A DNA stretch of 13,172 bases from Thermoplasmata archaeon (lineage in GTDB: Archaea > Thermoplasmatota > Thermoplasmata > Thermoplasmatales > Thermoplasmataceae), in contig JAKAAA010000005.1 of assembly GCA_021797295.1 (NCBI GenBank), positions 1 to 13,172 of the forward strand, given 5' to 3'. The notes beneath the pieces are model-generated. The model had not been told where the DNA came from. It did no database searches and saw only the letters and a list, made by a program, of their open reading frames with translations. Shown in pieces: positions 1 through 7,977 of the stretch (position 1 is the first letter of the stretch; each line of letters opens with the position of its first letter). A program made the position numbers and the translations under genes.

Positions 1-691
1 CGGCTTTAACCATGGAATCCAGCCTGTTATAAAAGAACATATTTATCTCTGCAAAAATATTGTCATAGTATGTGAGGTTCGTCATATTCTGGGGAGTTCC
101 CCTCATATGCATTACAATGCATTTTGATCCGCTGTCCCTTGCAAGTTCCACCATGCGGTTATCCCCGAATCCGGATATATCATTGATGTAATCGATTCCA
201 TATGCCATGGCCTTTTTTACCGTTTCATAATGCCTGGAATCCAGGGATACAGGTATGTTTGAGACCGATTTTATATATTCTATGACATTTTTGATTCTTG
301 AAAATTCAGTTTCCGGATCAACTTCTGTGCTTCCCGGTCTTGTACTTTCACCACCTATATCGATAATATCCGGCTTCATATCAATCATACTATCTATTTG
401 CGATGTGTTGCTGATTCTTGATCCATTGAAAAAAGAATCCGGGGTTGCATTCAGTATTCCCATGATCCCTGTCTTTTTATTATTGATTTTTGTATAAACA
501 GTTCTGGCAATTTTATCCTCAAAACCGGGGAATAGATTATTACGGTAATAAAATTCTTTAATAATGCCAGGCGACAGAGTTTCCTCTGTGTAAGCATATC
601 TCTTTCCTGAAATCTTTACATCACCATTTTCATCTTCCCTGTAAATGCTCAGTTTTCTTTTATTTTCTGGATCCGGAAAAATAACTTCCAT
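1..691 (-). CDS. folP: Dihydropteroate synthase, 3' part cut off by window edge
   Basis: The enzyme joins a pterin pyrophosphate with p-aminobenzoate in folate-type coenzyme synthesis (cytosolic TIM barrel). About 230 residues from ATG at 691 are visible; the C-terminus lies beyond base 1. Diagnostic motifs are seen in order: GILNATPDSF (about residues 78-87), DIGGESTRPGS (111-121, pterin binding), a VSLDSR strand in place of the usual SxDT, an INDISG segment, and MHMRGTP (194-200). The family signature is unmistakable. About 75 residues precede the first motif, where bacterial enzymes have roughly 15-25, so there is an N-terminal extension of unknown role. The start gives a continuous frame and lies 37 bases after the upstream transporter stop, so the two may be cotranscribed; a weak AT-rich stretch (about 712-720) could also promote it. 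The archaeal substrate may differ from the classical folate precursor. Confidence 0.9.
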   Translation of the reverse strand, partial: MEVIFPDPENKRKLSIYREDENGDVKISGKRYAYTEETLSPGIIKEFYYRNNLFPGFEDKIARTVYTKINNKKTGIMGILNATPDSFFNGSRISNTSQIDSMIDMKPDIIDIGGESTRPGSTEVDPETEFSRIKNVIEYIKSVSNIPVSLDSRHYETVKKAMAYGIDYINDISGFGDNRMVELARDSGSKCIVMHMRGTPQNMTNLTYYDNIFAEINMFFYNRLDSMVKA

Positions 692-728
692 ATTGTGATG
701 GATTAGAATTAAAAAGTATTAAAATCTT

Positions 729-2135
729 TCATTTCCCGGTGTTTGTGAATTCCCTCTCCCGGGATGTTTCTTCCAGATTCTTCCGTTTTGTTTCCGGTAA
801 AAGAAATATTGTGATAACCATTCCTGTAAATGCTATCACTGCAAGCATCCCCATCAGAAAATGGATTCCTGTGATAGATAGAATTATGGTATCAGCCAGA
901 GTCCCGATGAAAGCCCCTGTTTTTCCACCGGCAGAGGATATACCTGTTCCCAGCCCCCTTGTTGATATGGGGAATACCTCCGGTGGGTAAACAAAAGTCG
1001 TTACATTCGGACCGAACATAATGAAGAAATAACTTATGCCATAGATTAAAAGGAAATAATCAAGGAATTTATAAGTTGTAAGAAAACTCAATAAGGCTAT
1101 TGTTCCGAATGAAATGCCCATCATGGCAAATCCCACGATCTGCACAGGTTTTCTGCCTATCCTATCTATGGTAAATGATGCAAGCCAGTATCCCGGAAAA
1201 GCCGCTATCCCGAATATCATGGCAGAGTACTCGTTTGTAAGTATAATAGCATGAATGCCTGTAATCGATGGTGGAACCAGGAAGGCAAGTATGCTGTTAG
1301 ACATAATAGAATTCCCGTAGAAAGCCCAGTCCATCAAAAACCATGCACCCGCGGTGCCTATAAGAGTTAAAAGGAATTTCCTGTCCCTGAAAAGAATGTA
1401 CCAGGGAGCATTTACCGTACTCCCATGCTGTTCATCAGAGGTTATGCCTGTAAAATCCTTTAAATTCTGGGCTGCCTGAGCATAATCCCCCCTCACATCA
1501 GCAGTATATCTCGGTGGCTCAGGCATTTTCCTCCTGAAATATATTACGACGATTGCTGGAAGAGCACCTATTGCAAGAAGCAGCCTCCATGTTATATAGG
1601 GTGATACTGCATTTGAAAGGAATGCTATGGATATAAGCGGCCCGGCTATAAGGCCGAAGCTCTGCATAGAAAATACCATCCCAACGAATTTCCCACGGTT
1701 CATGGTATTGGAATACTCGGTCATTATTGTTGAGCTGGTGGCATAATCCCCGCCTATGCCAATGCCCAGAAGAAATCTCCAGAATAATAGCAGAAACACA
1801 TTGTTAACCGGTGTAAGAAATGCACTTCCCAGCGCCCCTACAATGAGTGCAATCAACTCGAGTCCGTAAATAGCCTTTCTACCGGAATAATCAAGAAGGC
1901 GCCCGAATACAATAGCACCGATAACCGCGGCAAGAAGCGCAGTGGATGTTATTAACCCCTCATAAAATACACTTATGCTGTGCCACCCGGCATATGGCAG
2001 TAAAAGTATAACAACACCTATTATAAAAAGGTCATAGGCATCGGTAAAGAAACCCAGCCCTGATATAAATAATACCTTATAGTGGAATCTTGAAGATTTT
2101 GCCATGTCCATTGATTTGTCAATATCTGAACTCAT
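729..2135 (-). CDS. MFS transporter of the phosphate:H+ symporter (PHS) type
   Basis: A 468-residue protein with about 12 membrane segments, likely importing inorganic phosphate with protons across the cell membrane. It begins with a PHS-like first helix (GFFTDAYDLF, residues 28-37), then has MFS motif A (GRLLDYSGRK, 78-87) and the PHS signature GIGIGGDY (124-131). Residues matching the phosphate and proton sites of the fungal symporter PiPT are all present: Asp32, Asp130, Tyr131, Gln158, Trp265, Asp269, Tyr273, Asn377 and Lys405. The usual Pro after GGDY is Ala. Membership of the PHS family is clear from these motifs; phosphate as the actual substrate is inference. The gene lies upstream of folP on the same strand and diverges from the DUF6015-ABCE1 unit. 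A TATA-like box lies close upstream, with no clear Shine-Dalgarno. Confidence 0.85.
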   Translation of the reverse strand: MSSDIDKSMDMAKSSRFHYKVLFISGLGFFTDAYDLFIIGVVILLLPYAGWHSISVFYEGLITSTALLAAVIGAIVFGRLLDYSGRKAIYGLELIALIVGALGSAFLTPVNNVFLLLFWRFLLGIGIGGDYATSSTIMTEYSNTMNRGKFVGMVFSMQSFGLIAGPLISIAFLSNAVSPYITWRLLLAIGALPAIVVIYFRRKMPEPPRYTADVRGDYAQAAQNLKDFTGITSDEQHGSTVNAPWYILFRDRKFLLTLIGTAGAWFLMDWAFYGNSIMSNSILAFLVPPSITGIHAIILTNEYSAMIFGIAAFPGYWLASFTIDRIGRKPVQIVGFAMMGISFGTIALLSFLTTYKFLDYFLLIYGISYFFIMFGPNVTTFVYPPEVFPISTRGLGTGISSAGGKTGAFIGTLADTIILSITGIHFLMGMLAVIAFTGMVITIFLLPETKRKNLEETSREREFTNTGK

Positions 2136-2160
2136 TAATTCTCTGAATCTTTCAGGTTTC

Positions 2161-2177
2161 TAAATATTATAAATATT
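2161..2177 (-). promoter_or_regulatory. TATA-like promoter element of the PHS transporter
   Basis: On the minus strand this stretch reads as two overlapping TTTATAA/ATATTTA-like boxes, centred about 33 bases before the ATG at 2135. Transcription would start only a few bases before the start codon. Assigned from sequence and spacing alone. Confidence 0.5.
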
Positions 2178-2188
2178 ACCTATATATT

Positions 2189-2205
2189 ATATATAGACTA
2201 TATAT
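2189..2205. promoter_or_regulatory. 17-bp palindrome in the divergent intergenic region
   Basis: ATATATAG-A-CTATATAT: two perfect 8-base arms around one central base, lying 54-70 bases upstream of the PHS transporter start, just beyond its TATA box. It could bind a dimeric regulator. The surroundings are very AT-rich, so chance symmetry is possible. Confidence 0.35.
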
Positions 2206-2266
2206 GCTGTTCTCTCATTTTTCTGGAAAGATTAATATAATATAAATGGCATATTATTAATCAAAA

Positions 2267-2300
2267 TTAAATAACCTTATTAATTGACATGTAATAAGGT
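2267..2300 (+). promoter_or_regulatory. Promoter with inverted repeat upstream of DUF6015-ABCE1 unit
   Basis: A perfect inverted repeat of 9-base arms (ACCTTATTA at 2274-2282 and TAATAAGGT at 2292-2300) with a 9-base spacer. TATA-like stretches occur at 2267-2274 (TTAAATAA) and inside the left arm (2277-2285). Either would place the transcription start near 2296-2306, at or just after the right arm and before the gene start at 2326. A protein bound here would be expected to block initiation. The octamer ATAACCTT recurs before the DHA2 gene promoter (around 4579-4588), so part of it may be a shared BRE-like element. Confidence 0.5.
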
Positions 2301-2325
2301 ATGTTTACTTTAAAGGGTGATTAAT

Positions 2326-2748
2326 GTGGCAACAAGTAACATGGAAATGGTAAAATTAAGAAACAGGACATACGTCAAGATAGATGAATTGTCAAGAGCA
2401 ATAAGCAATGGTTTGAGTCTGCAGAATCGGAAGATGGGTATTGAGGAATCAGAATCCTCTGCAGAGCATATTATTAATTTCTTCGGATACAGTACGAGGG
2501 TTATAGACAACATGCTTGAGCCGGAAGATCGGGATGTTTTTTATACCATGGAAGACCTGGGAATACTGGAAACCGAGAGGGAAGAAACAACACTTTTTGA
2601 TGGAAGAGAGTGGCGTATACACTATTGGATACTCAATGTCCTGAGAGTTCTTGAATTATCCGAGATGAATATAAATACATCATCAGACCGTGACAGCCAG
2701 TTCGATATTTACAGTGAAATACCGGACGAATACTGGAAACCAAATTAA
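2326..2748 (+). CDS. DUF6015-like archaeal protein of unknown function
   Basis: A soluble, acidic protein of about 140 residues with no membrane segment. I recognise the middle (RVIDNMLEPEDRD, then REETTLFDGREWRIHYW) as resembling the DUF6015 family of Thermoplasmata and other archaea; this is from memory and its function is not known. The N-terminal half looks helical and could hold a winged-helix-like fold, but no HTH is certain. The GTG at 2326 is preferred because GGTGAT (2316-2321), a good match to the archaeal anti-Shine-Dalgarno, stands at proper distance; another in-frame GTG is at 2317. It ends only 16 bases before ABCE1, so the two are very likely cotranscribed, which hints at a role near translation or ribosome recycling. 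That link is inference. Confidence 0.75.
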   Translation: MATSNMEMVKLRNRTYVKIDELSRAISNGLSLQNRKMGIEESESSAEHIINFFGYSTRVIDNMLEPEDRDVFYTMEDLGILETEREETTLFDGREWRIHYWILNVLRVLELSEMNINTSSDRDSQFDIYSEIPDEYWKPN

Positions 2749-2764
2749 ATTTTGAGAATATAAT

Positions 2765-4537
2765 ATGCACATAGCTATTTTGGACAGGGAAAGATGCCAT
2801 CCGAAAAAGTGCAATCATGAGTGCAGGTACTACTGCCCACCTGTCAGGAACGGAGCAAAGACCATTGAATTTCCGGGCCAGTCTGATGATTTTCCAGTGA
2901 TTACCGAATCACTGTGCATAGGATGTGGGATATGTGTGAGGAGATGCCCCTTTGACGCCATAAAGATAGTGAGCATACCGGATGAGCTTAACAAAAATAT
3001 AGTCCACCAGTATGGAATAGACTCTTTCCGGCTGTATTCATTGCCTGAGCTAGGAACAGGCAGGGTTAATGCAATTCTCGGCCAGAATGCACTGGGAAAA
3101 ACCACAACAATGAATATACTTTCCGGTGTGCTGGTACCCAATTTCGGTGATATAGAAAGACAAAACGATCAGGATTTTGTAATAGAAAAATTTTCCAAGA
3201 GCATAATGGGCCAGTATTTCAGAGATTTATACAGCGGAAAAAAGAAGGCAGTGCTGAAAAATCAGTATGTTGATCTTATTCCCAGAGTGGTCAAAGGCAC
3301 TGTCCGTGAAATAATGAAAAGCAATGACCACGGAAATATGGACCTTATAATAGATGAACTTGCAATGTCCAGCTCCCTTGATCGGGATATTAAGGACCTT
3401 TCTGGCGGGGAATTGCAGAAACTGGCAGTGGGCATGACACTGATGAAGGATGCAGATATTTACCTCTTCGATGAGGCTTCGTCATATCTTGACATCAATG
3501 AGCGTCTGCGCATATCGGAAATAATACGTGAACTTTCAAAATCCAAAACCGTGCTAGTTGTTGAACACGATCTTGCCATTCTTGATAAAATGGCGGATCA
3601 GATAAACCTGGTTTACGGAAGCCCGGGAGCATACGGTGTGATTACCAAGGAAAAATCCACGAATAAGGCAATAAATGCCTTTCTCTCAGGATATATCAGG
3701 GAAGAAAATGTAAGAATCAGGCCGACATCTATAGATTTTACTGTTAAATCCAGCAAGAGAACCTCGGTAACAACGAGGGTAACATCATGGACTCCCATGG
3801 AAAAACAGTACGGGAATTTTAAACTGAACATAGGTGAAGGCTACATAAACAGGGAGGAAATAATCGGTGTCCTGGGCCAGAACGCACTGGGAAAAACCAC
3901 CTTTGTCAAAATTCTCTCCGGAGTTGTTAAGCCAGATTCAGGGTCCGTTGAAAATGAACTGAAAATAGCATATAAGCCACAGTACATATCAAGTGATTAT
4001 GAAGGCACAGTTTACGAACTTCTTTCCAATGCATTGAAGGAAAAAATGGAGGATGTATTTATTAAAAATGAAATCCTCTCCCCACTTAATATAGAGGAGC
4101 TGTATGACAAGGGCATGGGAGACCTTTCTGGAGGAGAACTTCAGCGTACATCCATAGCCCTGACGCTGGCAACGGACGCAGACCTTTATCTTATTGATGA
4201 GCCCTCAGCACATCTGGATTCTTCATACAGGATGAGTGTTGCAAGAATCATAAGAAGGGTAATGGAAAATAACAAAAAGAGCGCCATAGTTGTTGATCAT
4301 GATATTTACCTTATAGATCTGATATCTGATGCACTTATAGTTTTCAAGGGCGAACAGGGTGTATACGGCGAATCCAGAGGCCCTATGGGTATGAGGGAGG
4401 GCATGAATGCATTCCTCAGGGAACTGGGAATTACATTCCGTCGCGATGAAATCACAAAAAGGCCGAGAATTAACAAATTAAACAGTGCACTGGATCGCCA
4501 GCAGAAGTCAGAAGGGGAATATTACTACATGAAATAA
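2765..4537 (+). CDS. ABCE1 / RNase L inhibitor-like ribosome recycling ATPase
   Basis: A 590-residue twin-ATPase that splits ribosomes after termination in archaea and eukaryotes. The N-terminal iron-sulfur domain has Cys11, 16, 20, 24 and Cys51, 54, 57, 61, the exact two-[4Fe-4S] pattern of ABCE1. NBD1: P-loop at 106-113, Q-loop near Gln167, signature LSGGELQ (212-218), Walker B ending DE (236-237), His at 268. NBD2: P-loop 371-378, Q-loop near Gln406, LSGGELQ (454-460), DEPSAHLD (478-485), His512. The helix-loop-helix insert typical of NBD1 is around 146-160. No membrane segments. Oddities: both P-loops read GQNALGKTT, with Ala where ABCE1 normally has the middle Gly, and NBD1 has DEASSYLD instead of DEPSSYLD. 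Second gene of a pair after the DUF6015-like gene; no strong Shine-Dalgarno. The family call is certain. Confidence 0.97.
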   Translation: MHIAILDRERCHPKKCNHECRYYCPPVRNGAKTIEFPGQSDDFPVITESLCIGCGICVRRCPFDAIKIVSIPDELNKNIVHQYGIDSFRLYSLPELGTGRVNAILGQNALGKTTTMNILSGVLVPNFGDIERQNDQDFVIEKFSKSIMGQYFRDLYSGKKKAVLKNQYVDLIPRVVKGTVREIMKSNDHGNMDLIIDELAMSSSLDRDIKDLSGGELQKLAVGMTLMKDADIYLFDEASSYLDINERLRISEIIRELSKSKTVLVVEHDLAILDKMADQINLVYGSPGAYGVITKEKSTNKAINAFLSGYIREENVRIRPTSIDFTVKSSKRTSVTTRVTSWTPMEKQYGNFKLNIGEGYINREEIIGVLGQNALGKTTFVKILSGVVKPDSGSVENELKIAYKPQYISSDYEGTVYELLSNALKEKMEDVFIKNEILSPLNIEELYDKGMGDLSGGELQRTSIALTLATDADLYLIDEPSAHLDSSYRMSVARIIRRVMENNKKSAIVVDHDIYLIDLISDALIVFKGEQGVYGESRGPMGMREGMNAFLRELGITFRRDEITKRPRINKLNSALDRQQKSEGEYYYMK

Positions 4538-4555
4538 TTCTTGACTTGATGATTG

Positions 4556-4567
4556 TTTATTAATAAA
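4556..4567. promoter_or_regulatory. 12-bp palindrome upstream of the DHA2-MarR unit
   Basis: TTTATTAATAAA is a perfect 12-base palindrome centred about 28 bases upstream of the TATA-like box of the efflux gene. It is the only clear symmetric site in this short gap, so it is a candidate binding site for the MarR protein encoded downstream. AT-richness makes chance occurrence possible. Confidence 0.3.
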
Positions 4568-4585
4568 TATTTTTGTAAAATAACC

Positions 4586-4595
4586 TTTAAATAAT
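4586..4595 (+). promoter_or_regulatory. TATA box of the DHA2 efflux-MarR operon
   Basis: CTTTAAATAA centred about 24 bases before the ATG at 4614, preceded by ATAACC. This is the spacing for a leaderless archaeal transcript, and no Shine-Dalgarno precedes the ATG. Confidence 0.6.
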
Positions 4596-4613
4596 AAAAA
4601 ATAATTAACTATC

Positions 4614-6347
4614 ATGGTTCAGGAGAAGTGGGTAGCTTTATCCAACACGACTATGGGGGTATTGATGGCCACCATAAATATGAGCATTCTTATTATAGCG
4701 TTGCCGGCTATATTTACCGGAATTAAATTAAACCCCTTACAGCCCAATTCATTTGTGTATCTTCTATGGATACTTATGGGTTATATGATAGTAACTGCAG
4801 TACTCCTTGTTACAATAGGAAGATTATCAGATATGTTCGGAAGGGTCAGGCTTTTCAATATGGGTTTTGCCATATTTACAATCGGGTCTATATTGTTATA
4901 TCTTACACCGGGAAAGGGGGACACCGGTGCACTGGAACTTATTATATTCAGGATAATCCAGGCAGTAGGCGGGTCATTCATATTTGCCAATAGTTATGCA
5001 ATTATTACCGATAATTTCAAGAAGGAAGAAAGGGGATTCGCACTGGGAATAAATGCCATTGCGGCAACAGCAGGAATGAGCATAGGAATAGTTGTTGGAG
5101 GAATTCTGGCAACAATTAACTGGAGATATATATTCCTGGTGAGTGTCCCAGTAGGCATTATAGGAACTGTTTGGTCTGTTCTCAAACTCAAAGAAACATC
5201 TCCCAGAAAAAAGCAGAGGCTGGACATTCCAGGCAATATTACATTTGCCGGTGGTTTAATTATATTCCTTGTGGGAGTTACATACGGAATAGCCCCTTAT
5301 AAGAGCAGTGCAATGGGATGGGGCAATCCATGGGTGCAGGTAGCGCTTATTGTGGGAGCTATACTGCTTATTGCATTCCCATTTGTGGAGAGAAAGGTAA
5401 AACAGCCCATGTTCAACCTCAGTCTATTCAAGATCAGGGGCTTTACTGCAGGTAGCTTTGCAGGCATGATATCAAGTATGGGCATGATGGGATTCATGTT
5501 CATGATTATAATACTGTTCCAGGGCATATGGCTTCCAATACACGGGTACCATTATGCATCAGTACCGTTCTGGGCAGGGATATACATGCTCCCCATGACT
5601 GTGGCCATGGGAATATTCGGTCCACTGGCAGGCAAGTTCTCAGATACACATGGCCAGAGATGGCTTGCATCAGCAGGACTTATCGTTTCGGGAATTGCAT
5701 TGCTCCTATTAGTACTGCTCCCTGCTGATTTCATTTACATATTCATGGCTATACTCCTATTCATGTTCGGGGCCGGAATGGGAATGTTCACGGCACCTAA
5801 CACCTCTGCTGTCATGTCATCAGTTCCTGCTGATGTCAGGGGTTCAGCCTCCGGCATGTTGTCAACCCTTAGAAATGTCGGTACGACTGCAAGTATGGGC
5901 ATATTCTTTTCAATACTCATACTGGGATTAACCTCAACACTGCCGCATACCTTATCATCCGCGGTTTATGCTGCCGGAGGAGGAAGCACGCTTGCAACGG
6001 AAATGGCAAAGCTCCCGCCTACGGAGGCTATATTCGGGGCGCTCCTTGGAATTAACCCCGCAACTGTGATACTCGGGTTGCTGCCACCCAGTGTTGTTAG
6101 CAGCATCCCTGCAAGTGCCATAGCAACAATGACTGCCAGAACATGGTTCCCCACTATATTTGCCCCAGCTTTCATGAAATCTCTGCATATAGTGTTCTAT
6201 GTCGGTGCAGCAATAGTCTTCGTGGGAGCAATTATTTCAATATTCCGTGAGCCACTGAGAAAATCCAAATCGGAAAAAACAGATGCTGTGGAAGCCAAGC
6301 CGGAGGGTCCAGATATATCCGACAGGGTAGTGAAGATGAAGAGGTAA
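4614..6347 (+). CDS. DHA2-family (EmrB/QacA-type) MFS efflux transporter
   Basis: A 577-residue, very hydrophobic protein with about 14 membrane segments, expected to export drugs or other toxic compounds using the proton gradient. Seen: TM1 with an IIALPAI end (27-33), MFS motif [12 protein letters not shown] (69-79), and an antiporter motif C-like glycine-rich TM5 (about 153-173, ending NWRYIF). A long loop before the last helices holds an Ala/Gly-rich stretch. DHA2 proteins usually have Asp in the LDxTIV motif of TM1; here the matching residue is Asn22, which may alter proton or substrate coupling. First gene of an operon with the MarR regulator, whose ATG follows the stop after 4 bases. 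The substrate cannot be read from sequence. Start chosen from the TATA box about 24 bases upstream. Confidence 0.9.
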   Translation: MVQEKWVALSNTTMGVLMATINMSILIIALPAIFTGIKLNPLQPNSFVYLLWILMGYMIVTAVLLVTIGRLSDMFGRVRLFNMGFAIFTIGSILLYLTPGKGDTGALELIIFRIIQAVGGSFIFANSYAIITDNFKKEERGFALGINAIAATAGMSIGIVVGGILATINWRYIFLVSVPVGIIGTVWSVLKLKETSPRKKQRLDIPGNITFAGGLIIFLVGVTYGIAPYKSSAMGWGNPWVQVALIVGAILLIAFPFVERKVKQPMFNLSLFKIRGFTAGSFAGMISSMGMMGFMFMIIILFQGIWLPIHGYHYASVPFWAGIYMLPMTVAMGIFGPLAGKFSDTHGQRWLASAGLIVSGIALLLLVLLPADFIYIFMAILLFMFGAGMGMFTAPNTSAVMSSVPADVRGSASGMLSTLRNVGTTASMGIFFSILILGLTSTLPHTLSSAVYAAGGGSTLATEMAKLPPTEAIFGALLGINPATVILGLLPPSVVSSIPASAIATMTARTWFPTIFAPAFMKSLHIVFYVGAAIVFVGAIISIFREPLRKSKSEKTDAVEAKPEGPDISDRVVKMKR

Positions 6348-6351
6348 TATC

Positions 6352-6786
6352 ATGGAAAGAACTATTACAATATGGTCCATGCTAGACAGCATCCTTACGG
6401 AATATGGCTCCAGGATAAAGGATAAAATAGGGGAATATTCCCTTACCAAAACTGATTACAAGCTGCTATATCTTGTGAGCAGTGAGCCAAGAAACATGAA
6501 GTACCTTGCGGATGAACTTTCCCTCGCCAAGGGTTGGGTTACCGATATTACCGATGGCCTGGAACAGAGGAGTTTAGTCAAAAGAATACACAGCAATGAT
6601 GATCGGAGGGTAATAAATATTCAGATAACAGGCAATGGCCTGGAAGTATTCAATGAAATACAGGGCATAATTAAAAAAATCATAAATGAATCCATCTCAT
6701 CGCTTCCACCTGAGGATGTGGAACAGCTCTGCAATATCCTTGAGAAAATAGATATAAATTTAAAATCTACGAATAATAAGAAATAA
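6352..6786 (+). CDS. MarR-family transcriptional regulator
   Basis: A 144-residue winged helix-turn-helix protein, expected to act as a dimer and to repress the efflux operon it belongs to until a ligand binds. The recognition region (about 47-75) is followed by the MarR beta-wing signature with NDDRRV (82-87) and a NIQITGNG strand. Helical ends (about 1-30 and 98-136) would form the dimer interface. The Shine-Dalgarno GAGGT (6341-6345) lies at the very end of the efflux gene, giving tight translational coupling. The 3' end overlaps the convergent dehydrogenase gene by 20 bases. Control of the upstream promoter is inferred from gene order. Confidence 0.88.
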   Translation: MERTITIWSMLDSILTEYGSRIKDKIGEYSLTKTDYKLLYLVSSEPRNMKYLADELSLAKGWVTDITDGLEQRSLVKRIHSNDDRRVINIQITGNGLEVFNEIQGIIKKIINESISSLPPEDVEQLCNILEKIDINLKSTNNKK

Positions 6787-7771
6787 CCGGCTTGATAAAG
6801 TCCTTTTTCCCTGATTCAAATAAACTGCCTATGTCTTTCAATCTTATTATATGATCTTCCATGCCGCTGCAATCAATAAGCCCAGAATTTATCATGTTTA
6901 TTGCTTTCATCATTGTGTAAGGATTTATGAAATCACCGAAGATAGAAATTTCCTTGCTGTAAATTTTATTCGCATTTATGCTTACATTTTCTCCAGGAGG
7001 ATACACAGAGAAGGCAAAGATCTTTCCAGAGGGTGAAACCATATCAACTGTTTTTGCAAGAACGCTATTATCTCCTGTTGCTTCAATTACAAGGCTTGCC
7101 TTGCCGATAAGCGGGCTGTTCATTATTTCATCAGCACTTGTATATAATGCATCAGCGCCATACTTTGCCGCAAGTTTATTCCTTACTGGATTCCTGCCCA
7201 TGATATGTATAGGATAGTAACCCATACCCTTCAGGATCTGAAGAAATGTGAGTCCTATAAAGCCTGTACCCAGAATAATCGCAGATCCTCCCAGGTGAAC
7301 ATCTGTTGTTTCAAAGGCATGAATAATGCAAGCTACGGGCTCTGTCATTGCAGCATGTTTAAAGTCCATGTTTTCAGGCACACTGTAAACTACCTTTTCC
7401 GGAACGGTAACATACTCGCCATATCCTCCTGGATAATTTATCCCCACACTTCTCATATTCTCACAGAAATTTTCTTTTCCCTCTTTACAGTAATCACAGT
7501 GGCCGCAGGTTATATTAGGATCAACCACGACGTGGTCGCCAGCATGAAAGGATTTTACGTTAGTTCCTGTTTTGGTTACTATGCCGCTTAATTCATGGCC
7601 GGGAATTACTGGATACTTTACCGCTAGATGCTTTCCATGGTATGCATGAAAGTCAGTTCCGCATATGCCACATGCCATTGTTTTAATCTGCACTTCATTA
7701 TCTCCCGGTTCTGTAGGCTCAATATCCACAGATTCAAGCTTTTCCGGTTCTTTCAAAACAAAAGCTTTCAT
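6767..7771 (-). CDS. Zinc-dependent medium-chain alcohol/polyol dehydrogenase
   Basis: A 334-residue MDR-family oxidoreductase, cytosolic, which interconverts an alcohol or sugar alcohol with its ketone or aldehyde using NAD(P). Catalytic zinc ligands: Cys37 (in GICGTD), His59-Glu60 (GHE), and Glu144 (TEPVAC). Structural zinc: Cys89, 92, 95 and 103, in the usual spacing. Rossmann motif GTGFIG (168-173). After the second strand stands GRNPVR (192-197) rather than an Asp, which points to NADP(H); that is inference. The order resembles threonine, sorbitol and galactitol dehydrogenases; the substrate cannot be fixed. It converges on MarR and has its own promoter, so it is a separate unit. Confidence 0.9.
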   Translation of the reverse strand: MKAFVLKEPEKLESVDIEPTEPGDNEVQIKTMACGICGTDFHAYHGKHLAVKYPVIPGHELSGIVTKTGTNVKSFHAGDHVVVDPNITCGHCDYCKEGKENFCENMRSVGINYPGGYGEYVTVPEKVVYSVPENMDFKHAAMTEPVACIIHAFETTDVHLGGSAIILGTGFIGLTFLQILKGMGYYPIHIMGRNPVRNKLAAKYGADALYTSADEIMNSPLIGKASLVIEATGDNSVLAKTVDMVSPSGKIFAFSVYPPGENVSINANKIYSKEISIFGDFINPYTMMKAINMINSGLIDCSGMEDHIIRLKDIGSLFESGKKDFIKPVISYYS

Positions 7772-7790
7772 AATGTTTAATTGGTTTATC

Positions 7791-7803
7791 TTTATTATAA
7801 TTT
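7791..7803 (-). promoter_or_regulatory. TATA box of the dehydrogenase gene
   Basis: Minus strand reads AAATTATAATAAA, centred about 26 bases before the ATG at 7771: leaderless spacing. The rest of the 7804-7945 stretch shows no gene or clear repeat. Confidence 0.6.
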
Positions 7804-7945
7804 TGCCGGAAAAGATGGGATAAAGTAAGAATGGTCCATAATTAGATGCTGAAATTAGCTGTAATTTATAGTTTTATATCAAATTTGGAGAAATATCCAT
7901 AAAATACTGCTGAAATATACAGGACGAATTATTAGAGGATTAGGA

Positions 7946-7977
7946 AATTTAAAATATGCATATACATATATGCATAT
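7946..7977 (+). promoter_or_regulatory. vapBC promoter with twin palindromic operator
   Basis: AATTTAAAATAT (7946-7957) is centred 27 bases before the vapB ATG. Two identical perfect palindromes, ATATGCATAT at 7954-7963 and 7968-7977, lie 14 bases apart centre to centre. The first overlaps the TATA box and the second ends right at the start codon. This is what is expected of a toxin-antitoxin operator bound by the antitoxin to shut off its own promoter. Confidence 0.7.

Noticed and set aside
255..497. 80-codon open frame on the plus strand
   Set aside because: It lies antisense to the well-conserved dihydropteroate synthase and shows no family likeness.
2301..2324. Seven-codon ATG mini-ORF before the DUF6015-like gene
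   Set aside because: Too short, and it overlaps the Shine-Dalgarno of the main gene; probably chance.
5955..6188. Two overlapping minus-strand open frames inside the DHA2 gene
   Set aside because: Shadows of a long, clearly conserved membrane protein gene.
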